Assembly: GCA_027035445.1 (NCBI GenBank)
Contig: JALVUT010000390.1
Location: 1-6,316, forward strand
DNA from: Thermococcus sp.
GTDB taxonomy: Archaea; Methanobacteriota_B; Thermococci; Thermococcales; Thermococcaceae
Direction: 5' to 3'
Length of the DNA: 6,316 nt
Part shown: positions 1 through 5,133 of the stretch, piece after piece
Numbering within the stretch: the stretch's first letter is position 1
Layout: the number at the start of each line of letters is the position of its first letter
Notes under the pieces: generated by a model
What the model saw: the letters and a program-made list of their open reading frames with translations, nothing else
What the model was told of the DNA's origin: nothing
The model's database searches: none
Made by a program: the position numbers and the translations under genes

Positions 1-335
1 TCGTGTCGGAACCTCGACTCGTTGTATATAGGGCCGGTTGCCCAGTAGGTCGCCGCTATGTCAAGGGGGGACATCGAGGGGTTCACGAGGGTTGTGTTCA
101 GGGTCCCGTTCTTTATCCACCCGGAGATGACCTCCGCCGGGACGAGATTATCAAGCGGGGTGGTTCTAAGCACACTCAGGATGTTTTCGGCGGTGTATTT
201 GTCCTGAATGCGGGCGTAAGTTGAGTAGACCCTGCCGCTGTCTCCTTCAACGGCAACCACGCTTGTGATAAATATCATGACTAGTACAAGGGCCAGCAGG
301 GCATCTAGGGTGAATACAAAGCCTCTCCTCCTCAT
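1..335 (-). CDS. Pilin-like exported protein, N-terminal part (runs off the window)
   Basis: The ATG at 333-335 opens a frame that stays open to base 1, giving about 111 residues; the C-terminus is outside the window. The N-terminus reads MRRRGFVFTLDALLAL, followed by a hydrophobic stretch to about residue 28. This is a short basic n-region, a glycine before a likely prepilin-type cleavage site, then a pilin-like helix with an Asp. The region after the helix (RIQDKYTAENILSVLRTTP) resembles the matching part of the gene just upstream (332-1726), so the two look like paralogs. Sequons NGT, NTT and NES suggest an extracellular, N-glycosylated protein. The ATGA overlap with the upstream stop (332-335) indicates translational coupling; the ribosome site is weak (GGTG about 11 nt upstream). 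I infer a surface or pilus-associated subunit; the function of the missing part is unknown. Confidence 0.85.
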   Translation of the reverse strand, partial: MRRRGFVFTLDALLALVLVMIFITSVVAVEGDSGRVYSTYARIQDKYTAENILSVLRTTPLDNLVPAEVISGWIKNGTLNTTLVNPSMSPLDIAATYWATGPIYNESRFRH

Positions 336-1726
336 GGGTCATCCCACACCCAGAGTTTTAACAGGATTCTCTCAAATCTAGGCTGCATCATAGTGATTAT
401 ATGGCCGTTGTCCTCTAGTGAAACCTGTCCGTTAAACGTGTTTCCCTGCACCCAGAGGCTTATCGTCTTTGATCCCTGGTCCGGATTGAACTGGCTGAAG
501 ATAACGTCCCAGGGTATCTTGATCACCGTGGTGTTCCCCGAGTAGAAGTGTGGGGGTTGGGTGTTGCCTGACGTTGCGATCACAGCCTGAAGGCTTGAAT
601 TCGCCGTAACCTTCTCTATGAATGCAGCCTTTAGCAGATCACCGTCCTGGATGACCAGTGTCATGTTGCCTGAGGCCCAGGATGGAACGCTCACCGTTAG
701 ATATGCATAGCTGGGAATGTTGAGCTTTAGCTGGCCTGATATCCACTCAACAGGGCTCTCCAGCTGGGATATTGTCATGTTTTCACTGTACCTCAGCGCT
801 TCAAGCGGCATCCTCCGTTCGATATGCTCGATCCAGGGAGACCTCTCCTGTGAGGCTTGTATGATGTTTGCATCGGTTGTTTCACTGCCGTTTATAACAG
901 TCAGAGCGTAGTACGGCGTTGAGGAGTTTTCGGGATATACAACGTTGGCCTCCACGTGGATTCTGTTATCCTCGTACCCCTTCACAATTATCCTTACCTG
1001 TCCCTGTCCTGTTATGTGGAGGCCCTGATCGTTCCACGTTACCTGGAAATTCGAACCTGCGGATATCACGTATATCTCAACGTAGGAGTCCGCGCTTATT
1101 GGGTAGTCTTGATTGTTCCTTGCATCGTGGACGGTTATATTCGAGAGGGTGTAGAACGTTAGCACATCCCCAGGTGAGAGCGTGTAGGGCTTATTGCTCT
1201 TCTGCAGGGGAGCCCCATCTAGAGTTACGTTCTCGGCCGCAAAGGGGTTGTTGCCCGTGGCCCCTTCCCCTATCTCGATGTTCCTGTCCTCTTCGCTGCT
1301 CAGGTCGATGTATATCTCCTTGGGAAAGCTCCCAGAGATGTTGAACTGGGTTCTGGTTATGTACACTTCAAGTTTGAAGTCCTTATTTTCGGCCGCTTTT
1401 GTCAAGCTTTCTATCACTGGAGTTACGTTCTGGATTTTCGGCAGGGCTTCTATTTTATTGAGGCTCAGTGCATAGGAATAGTCGTTGCTTCTCAGGCCCA
1501 GAACCTGGATGGTGGAGGGGGCTGCGGTCCAGTTTTCGGGCTCACCGGGGCTCTTCGTCAGGATATCAAGCATGTTATCCGCTATGTTGGCCCTCTCATA
1601 CCATCCGACCATGGAGGTTATCTCACCCTTTACTATGTCAGATGCGTTGGTTACCGCCCCCAATATTACTATGACGATGACCAGCGACAGCATGGCATCC
1701 AGTGAGAGCAACTGCCCTCTTCTCAT
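332..1726 (-). CDS. Large pilin-like secreted protein with N-terminal anchor helix
   Basis: This is a 464-residue protein from the ATG at 1724-1726, with GGTGA (1731-1735) 4 nt upstream. It starts MRRGQLLSLDAMLSL and continues hydrophobic to about residue 25. I read this as a class III-like signal with cleavage after G4 and the helix kept as an anchor or pilus core. The acidic residue (D10) is at +6 of the mature protein, not the usual +5. Residues about 45-75 (ANIADNMLDILTKSPGEP, then NW) are of a type I associate with archaeal pilin-like proteins and match the next gene. The remaining ~390 residues look beta-rich, without catalytic motifs I recognise or cysteines, and hold about 12 N-x-S/T sequons. 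Both ends overlap neighbours by ATGA. It could be a minor pilin, adhesin or pilus-tip protein; the family is not named with certainty. Confidence 0.88.
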   Translation of the reverse strand: MRRGQLLSLDAMLSLVIVIVILGAVTNASDIVKGEITSMVGWYERANIADNMLDILTKSPGEPENWTAAPSTIQVLGLRSNDYSYALSLNKIEALPKIQNVTPVIESLTKAAENKDFKLEVYITRTQFNISGSFPKEIYIDLSSEEDRNIEIGEGATGNNPFAAENVTLDGAPLQKSNKPYTLSPGDVLTFYTLSNITVHDARNNQDYPISADSYVEIYVISAGSNFQVTWNDQGLHITGQGQVRIIVKGYEDNRIHVEANVVYPENSSTPYYALTVINGSETTDANIIQASQERSPWIEHIERRMPLEALRYSENMTISQLESPVEWISGQLKLNIPSYAYLTVSVPSWASGNMTLVIQDGDLLKAAFIEKVTANSSLQAVIATSGNTQPPHFYSGNTTVIKIPWDVIFSQFNPDQGSKTISLWVQGNTFNGQVSLEDNGHIITMMQPRFERILLKLWVWDDP

Positions 1727-2199
1727 CTTCTCACCGCCGTGACGTTTATCTCAACTTCCTTCCCGCTGAGGTACAGCTTCCCATTCTCGCCCTTTCTTAC
1801 GTTGGTTTTGGACACGAGATCGTCCTCTATGAACTTCGTTATGTTGCCCTCAAGGCTCGCCTTTGGGAGCCCCGACAGCAAGTACGTTATCGTAACGTTC
1901 ACGACTATCCTGTCCGCGGTCTCCGTTGAGTCGATGCGGGTAACTTGGAACCCACCGTAGGTGTAGTTGTTCGCTTTTATTATATTGTCAAGCGGCTGGT
2001 ATTCGGAGCCGTTCATGATAACACCGGTGTTGAGGTACGCACATGCGTTTGACGCGGAGTCCCTGACGTAGACGACCACTGCGGTTGTGCGGTTCTCATT
2101 AATGTAGGGGGGGAGTATCAGGAGTACCCCGGTGAGCAACACCGCCGTTATGAAGAGCACCTCAAGGGAGGTCTGTGCCCTACGGCGATACCTGAACGT
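1723..2199 (-). CDS. Small class III signal peptide (pilin-like) protein with non-canonical start
   Basis: The frame ends at the TGA at 1723-1725. Its first ATG/GTG/TTG is the GTG at 2158-2160, but that would delete the signal motif encoded just upstream: RYRRRAQTSLEVLFITAV, a clear class III prepilin signal (cleavage A|Q, acidic E at +5). The frame is open back to 2232 with no ATG, GTG or TTG. A doubled ribosome site, GGAGGGGAGG (2204-2213), precedes an ACG at 2197-2199, and I set the start there provisionally (158 residues); TTC at 2194-2196 is one codon further in. After the hydrophobic helix comes a mostly beta domain of about 120 residues with six sequons and one cysteine. It overlaps the upstream gene by 20 nt and the downstream gene by ATGA. 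Probably a minor pilin-like subunit. The gene is secure; the start is not. Confidence 0.75.
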   Translation of the reverse strand, partial: TFRYRRRAQTSLEVLFITAVLLTGVLLILPPYINENRTTAVVVYVRDSASNACAYLNTGVIMNGSEYQPLDNIIKANNYTYGGFQVTRIDSTETADRIVVNVTITYLLSGLPKASLEGNITKFIEDDLVSKTNVRKGENGKLYLSGKEVEINVTAVRR

Positions 2200-2623
2200 A
2201 CAGCCTCCCCTCCGTTCTATTGTATTCCGCCGTTATATAGAACTCGGGGTCTGAGGGGGTCAACTTCACGGAGGACTTACGCCATATCGGGATCGGGCTC
2301 TTCTGTGTTACCTGGTATATCTCCCCGCTTACCACGGCAGTCACGTTTATCAGGTTGCCGGTGGGGGAGAGGGTGATGTTGATGTAGTCCCCCTCGTAGA
2401 GCTTGAAGGGGGCATTTTTCCGCACTTTGAACCCATCTCCAACCGCATAAACCTTGGCCAGAGAATCCCTGACGTCCACCGAGAAGATCTTAATCTTCGT
2501 AGCGGTATCAAACGTCTCCGCATGACTTCTCTCGCTGTTCGCAATATAAACTAGGTTGACCATTGTTAAAGCTATCAGCGTAACTGCAAACAGGAAGTCC
2601 AGGCTTATCTGTCCCCTCTTCAT
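2180..2623 (-). CDS. Small class III signal peptide (pilin-like) protein
   Basis: This is a 147-residue protein starting MKRGQISLDFLFAV. Cleavage is expected at G4|Q5, leaving mature QISLD with the acidic residue at +5, then a hydrophobic helix to about residue 28. This matches the QxSx(E/D) class III (DUF361-type) signal of archaeal pilin-like proteins, which are cut by a prepilin-type peptidase. The middle (SLAKVYAVGDGFKV, about 54-67) followed by short beta stretches is typical of small secreted pilin-like subunits. There are three sequons (NIT, NVT, NRT). I chose the ATG at 2621-2623, one base after the upstream TGA, because GGTGG precedes it at good spacing; the in-frame GTG at 2630-2632 lies within that ribosome site. 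It is probably co-translated with its neighbours and acts as a surface filament subunit. Confidence 0.87.
   Translation of the reverse strand: MKRGQISLDFLFAVTLIALTMVNLVYIANSERSHAETFDTATKIKIFSVDVRDSLAKVYAVGDGFKVRKNAPFKLYEGDYINITLSPTGNLINVTAVVSGEIYQVTQKSPIPIWRKSSVKLTPSDPEFYITAEYNRTEGRLYVQVSP
2204..2213 (-). promoter_or_regulatory. Doubled ribosome binding site within the end of the upstream gene
   Basis: The minus strand reads GGAGGGGAGG, two adjoining GGAGG cores, inside the last codons of the 2180-2623 gene. The first core ends 9 nt, and the second 4 nt, before the ACG at 2197-2199. No ATG, GTG or TTG lies at a usable distance downstream. The GTG at 2158-2160 is over 40 nt away. This site is the main reason to place the next gene's start near 2199. 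Confidence 0.6.
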
Positions 2624-2624
2624 C

Positions 2625-3284
2625 TCACCCACCGGGGTTAATGTTCACCCGTATCTCGCCGGCTGTCCCGTTGAAGAGCCAGCCCTCGGGTTTGTCCGGG
2701 TTCCACTCAACGACGATTTTAAGCTCAGATGGGAGCCCTTCGGTCGGTAGCACCAGACCGTAGACCGTCGTGGGCGTCCCGTTTATGATGAGCGTTGCCG
2801 CGGTTCCAAGATCCGAAGTCCAGATGGAAGAATTGGTGAGTGCATTGCTGTTATATGGGGTCCTGCTCCAGAAAGCGTTTTTATCCCCGCCTGTAAGCTG
2901 GATATTCGTTGTCCCGCTTCCGTTTATTACCATAACATACGTACCGTTCCCGGGAGATCCCAGGCTCCCATAGGATACGAAGACTCTGGGGTCGGAAACC
3001 CCGAGGGTCTTCTCAAGGTAACCCGGATTTCGAAGGTACACGAACCTGACGTAGGAGGTGGCCTTTGACCCTGGCCCCTGGGAGTAAACCTGAGTTATCG
3101 TGTTAGAGATCACGTTTGCAAAGTTCTTCTCCTCCAAGCTCACCTGAATCTGCAGGGTATCGGCCGACGCCGTGCCCTTTTTGAACGTGACGTTGTTCAC
3201 GGAGTAGAGGAGCAGGACGAGTATCAGTGCGAACACGAACATGAACTCGAGGGATATCTGGCCGCGCCTCGCTGGCTTTAACAT
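2625..3284 (-). CDS. Class III signal peptide (pilin-like) protein, first of the pilin cluster
   Basis: This is a 219-residue protein starting MLKPARRGQISLEF. Cleavage is expected at G8|Q9, giving mature QISLE with the conserved pilin Glu at +5, and a hydrophobic helix at about residues 13-30. The motif is the cleanest class III signal in the window. The remainder is a beta-rich domain with six sequons (NVT, NGT, NGS, NSS, NGT, NGT), no cysteine and no enzyme motif that I recognise. The ATG at 3282-3284 is preferred over the in-frame GTG at 3291-3293, because AGGTGA (3290-3295) lies 5 nt before the ATG and contains that GTG. It follows the only real intergenic gap, which carries a likely promoter, so it may begin a separate pilin transcript. 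Likely a pilin or minor pilin; which role cannot be told from sequence. Confidence 0.88.
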   Translation of the reverse strand: MLKPARRGQISLEFMFVFALILVLLLYSVNNVTFKKGTASADTLQIQVSLEEKNFANVISNTITQVYSQGPGSKATSYVRFVYLRNPGYLEKTLGVSDPRVFVSYGSLGSPGNGTYVMVINGSGTTNIQLTGGDKNAFWSRTPYNSNALTNSSIWTSDLGTAATLIINGTPTTVYGLVLPTEGLPSELKIVVEWNPDKPEGWLFNGTAGEIRVNINPGG

Positions 3285-3289
3285 TTCTC

Positions 3290-3295
3290 TCACCT
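3290..3295 (-). promoter_or_regulatory. Ribosome binding site deciding the start of the 2625-3284 gene
   Basis: AGGTGA on the minus strand, 5 nt before the ATG at 3282-3284. It overlaps an alternative GTG start, which argues against that GTG. Confidence 0.75.
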
Positions 3296-3297
3296 GA

Positions 3298-3328
3298 AAC
3301 GGTTATATCTGGAGTATGTTTAACCGTT
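3298..3328. repeat. Perfect 8-bp inverted repeat between promoter and pilin gene
   Basis: AACGGTTA (3298-3305) and its exact reverse complement TAACCGTT (3321-3328) are separated by 15 bp. A near-copy, TAACCATT (3337-3344), lies 16 bp further on and overlaps the TATA-like box. The arrangement fits an operator for a dimeric regulator around the predicted transcription start. As RNA it could also form a weak 8-bp hairpin in the leader. Confidence 0.5.
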
Positions 3329-3330
3329 GG

Positions 3331-3339
3331 TATATTTAA
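3331..3339 (-). promoter_or_regulatory. TATA-like box of a probable internal promoter for the pilin genes
   Basis: TTAAATATA on the minus strand overlaps the stop codon of the membrane-protein gene. With usual archaeal spacing (TATA centre about 27 bp before the start site), transcription would begin near 3308, leaving a leader of roughly 24 nt that includes the ribosome site at 3290-3295. No strong BRE is evident. Inferred from sequence only. Confidence 0.5.
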
Positions 3340-3965
3340 CCATTGCCCCCTTTTCCTCTGGCCTCAACGACCGCATAAATACCCGTCCCACTTTTTCTGG
3401 TTGAAACCCCGAAGTAGTCCCGGCTGAAGAGTTTGAACTTGTACGACTCAGGGTTGAGCTCGTGCTTTTCCATCAGCGCTCTGAGTTCGTTAATGAAGAA
3501 CTGTGTCAGCTCGTAGTATATTATGTCGAGCTTATCCCTGGTGTACCCCCTTATGAAAACCACCAGCGGTAGGAGTGCAAGGGCGGGGAGAACGTACGCA
3601 TCATCCGTGAGAACCGATGCCACCAGTGTGACTATGATAACTGCCCCCAAAGCCCCGTACGCTGCCTTTGCGGTCTGTTTTATGCGCTTAGCCTCGTGAA
3701 CTTTTTTCTCCCAGATGTCGAGGAGGGAGGGGTTGTAAAAGTCAAAGGCGGTATGCCTTTTCCCCCTGGCTATCCTCTGTCGTATGAGGTCGTCCCAGTC
3801 ATCCCGGTAGTATATAATCTCTCCATGCACTTTTGCCCTCTCTGCGTCCAGGGAGGATATTATCCTCATTATATCCTCGGCACTCTCGTGGGCAATGTGG
3901 GCGTAGACTTCTTTCTCGTTGAGGTCGAGGGCGGCTTCCACGGAGTCCTTTACCGCTTCACTCAT
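3336..3965 (-). CDS. Two-helix membrane protein coupled to cetZ
   Basis: This is a 209-residue protein from the ATG at 3963-3965, preceded by AGGAGG (3973-3978) at 7 nt. Longer in-frame starts would extend it 33 codons inside cetZ and are not needed. Residues 1-100 are charged and probably helical. Two hydrophobic helices follow, at about 103-119 and 123-138, joined by a very short acidic turn (TDDA); the last 70 residues are soluble and helical at first. Basic residues flank both helices on the outer ends (KRIKQTAK before, RGYTRDK after), so by the positive-inside rule both termini should face the cytoplasm. There are no N-glycosylation sequons, unlike the exported neighbours. The start overlaps the cetZ stop by 8 nt. 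I do not recognise the family. A cytoplasmic-facing anchor or adaptor for CetZ is a reasonable inference but not shown. Confidence 0.85.
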   Translation of the reverse strand: MSEAVKDSVEAALDLNEKEVYAHIAHESAEDIMRIISSLDAERAKVHGEIIYYRDDWDDLIRQRIARGKRHTAFDFYNPSLLDIWEKKVHEAKRIKQTAKAAYGALGAVIIVTLVASVLTDDAYVLPALALLPLVVFIRGYTRDKLDIIYYELTQFFINELRALMEKHELNPESYKFKLFSRDYFGVSTRKSGTGIYAVVEARGKGGNG

Positions 3966-5127
3966 CCTTCGGCCTCCTGATGTTTTTGGTAGCCCCTTCC
4001 ATATCCGGGAGTGGCCCGTCGAGTATCTCGGTAATCCCCCCCTTTCCGAGGGTGTATACATCATCGAAATCCGGGATCCCGCTCAGGAGTTTTTTCTGCT
4101 TCATCTCAGCCTCTTCCTTGGCTTTTATAAAGGACCGGGCGTATCGCTTTGCAGTTATGACGATGTCCTCTATGCTCCTGCTCTCATAGATTCCGCTGAG
4201 CAGCGTAACAACCTCCACCTCCCTTTCCCTTGGATCCGGGTAGAACCCGCGGAATATCTGCTTCCCCCTTATCCTGCTGGTTAGGTAGTCCAGTGCCTCG
4301 AATATCTCGGATGCCCTCATAACCTCGGAAGGACCGTGTATGGCCACCAGACCGTAGAGGGCAGATTCAATGTTGGCGTCCAGGTAGAGGCCTTCGTTCT
4401 CAAAGGATTTAAGTATAAGCCGGGACAAGTTTTTTACCTTCCCTGCGTCCGCCTTGGAGTATCCCACCGTTGCGAAGCTTCCGAAGGCTTTTAGGACAAA
4501 CTTCAGGTCGCTCGCGTCCAGGGTTTGCTCACCGGGCACGTCCACGAGGGCCAGGAGGGACGCTATCCTCTCCACCACCGTGTAGTTTATCTTCTCATAG
4601 GCCCGGCTTATGTCCTCGTCCCCCTCTTTGAGCTTGTTGTTGTCTATGGCTATTATTGAGTCAACGATCTTGGAGAGTTTGTCTATCGTTATGGCCGCGT
4701 TGATCGTCGGTCTTATTCCCTCCTCCCTAAGTGGCAGGGCACCAACGGCAACTACGAGGGAATCGGGGTACTCCCCTTTCAGAGCCTCGGTCAGAACGGG
4801 TGTTCCCCCGGCACCGGTTCCTCCACCGAACCCAAAGGTCAGAAAGAATATATCCACATCCTCGTATCCTATAATGGAGCTCACCTTACGCATCACTATG
4901 GCTAAGTCCCGTTTCATGGCCTCCTGTCCCAGGAGTGGGTTGGCGTTAACCCCCTTTCCGCCTGTAACACCCTCCCCAACGAGTACCCTCCTATCGGGTG
5001 GAATGTGTTTCAGGTAGTCCAGGTCGCCCCTCGACGTGTTGATCGCGACGGCGTCAAAATTAACGAGGGAGAAGAGGTCGGCTATCTTGGTCCCACACTG
5101 GCCGACCCCGATGATTAGAGCTCTCAC
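3958..5127 (-). CDS. cetZ: Tubulin-like GTPase CetZ
   Basis: This is a 389-residue cytoplasmic GTPase of the tubulin/FtsZ superfamily, expected to polymerise with GTP. The visible nucleotide loops are T1 GVGQCGTK (7-14), T3 GEGVTGGKG (51-59), the signature GGGTGAG (101-107), T5 around LPLREEGIRPT (131-141), T6 IDNNKL (161-166), and T7 with D204 and D207, the aspartates that complete the GTPase site of the next subunit. GQCG in T1 and the overall sequence fit CetZ of Thermococcales, not FtsZ1 or FtsZ2. The last ~60 residues are a charged helix and tail with PDFDDVYTL. It starts at GTG (5125-5127), with GAGGTGA (5134-5140) overlapping the stop of the gene upstream. In Haloferax, CetZ1 controls cell shape and motility; here the neighbours suggest a link to surface structures. 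Confidence 0.93.
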   Translation of the reverse strand: MRALIIGVGQCGTKIADLFSLVNFDAVAINTSRGDLDYLKHIPPDRRVLVGEGVTGGKGVNANPLLGQEAMKRDLAIVMRKVSSIIGYEDVDIFFLTFGFGGGTGAGGTPVLTEALKGEYPDSLVVAVGALPLREEGIRPTINAAITIDKLSKIVDSIIAIDNNKLKEGDEDISRAYEKINYTVVERIASLLALVDVPGEQTLDASDLKFVLKAFGSFATVGYSKADAGKVKNLSRLILKSFENEGLYLDANIESALYGLVAIHGPSEVMRASEIFEALDYLTSRIRGKQIFRGFYPDPREREVEVVTLLSGIYESRSIEDIVITAKRYARSFIKAKEEAEMKQKKLLSGIPDFDDVYTLGKGGITEILDGPLPDMEGATKNIRRPKDE

Positions 5128-5133
5128 AGGGTA

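Noticed and set aside
2624..2632. GTG start at 2630-2632 for the 2180-2623 gene
   Set aside because: It falls in the GGTGGGTGAG ribosome-site region of the ATG at 2621-2623; the shorter form still has the full class III signal.
1..3284. Archaellum (flagellin) gene cluster
   Set aside because: The N-termini lack the typical archaellin sequence after cleavage (AxGIGTLIVFIAM-type), and no archaellum accessory genes are seen.
3298..3328. The inverted repeat as a transcription terminator of the membrane-protein gene
   Set aside because: No oligo-T run follows on the minus strand (only TTTCAGG), whereas archaeal termination depends mainly on T-tracts; the operator reading fits the position better.
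3966..4064. A 33-codon N-terminal extension of the membrane protein
   Set aside because: It lies wholly within cetZ; the ATG at 3963-3965 has an ideal AGGAGG at 7 nt, and the extension reads like out-of-frame cetZ sequence.
717..5017. Many plus-strand open frames of 60-174 codons, such as 919-1344, 4610-5017 and 5365-5889
   Set aside because: They lie opposite well-supported minus-strand genes, have skewed compositions (Ser/Pro/Arg-rich or Val/Gly/Glu-rich) with no recognisable motifs, and are best read as shadows of the real coding frames.
3958..5127. Canonical cell-division FtsZ
   Set aside because: The GQCG-type T1 loop and the T7 sequence LDASDL differ from the FtsZ1/FtsZ2 pattern (NVDFAD-type), and the tail lacks an FtsZ-like C-terminal peptide.
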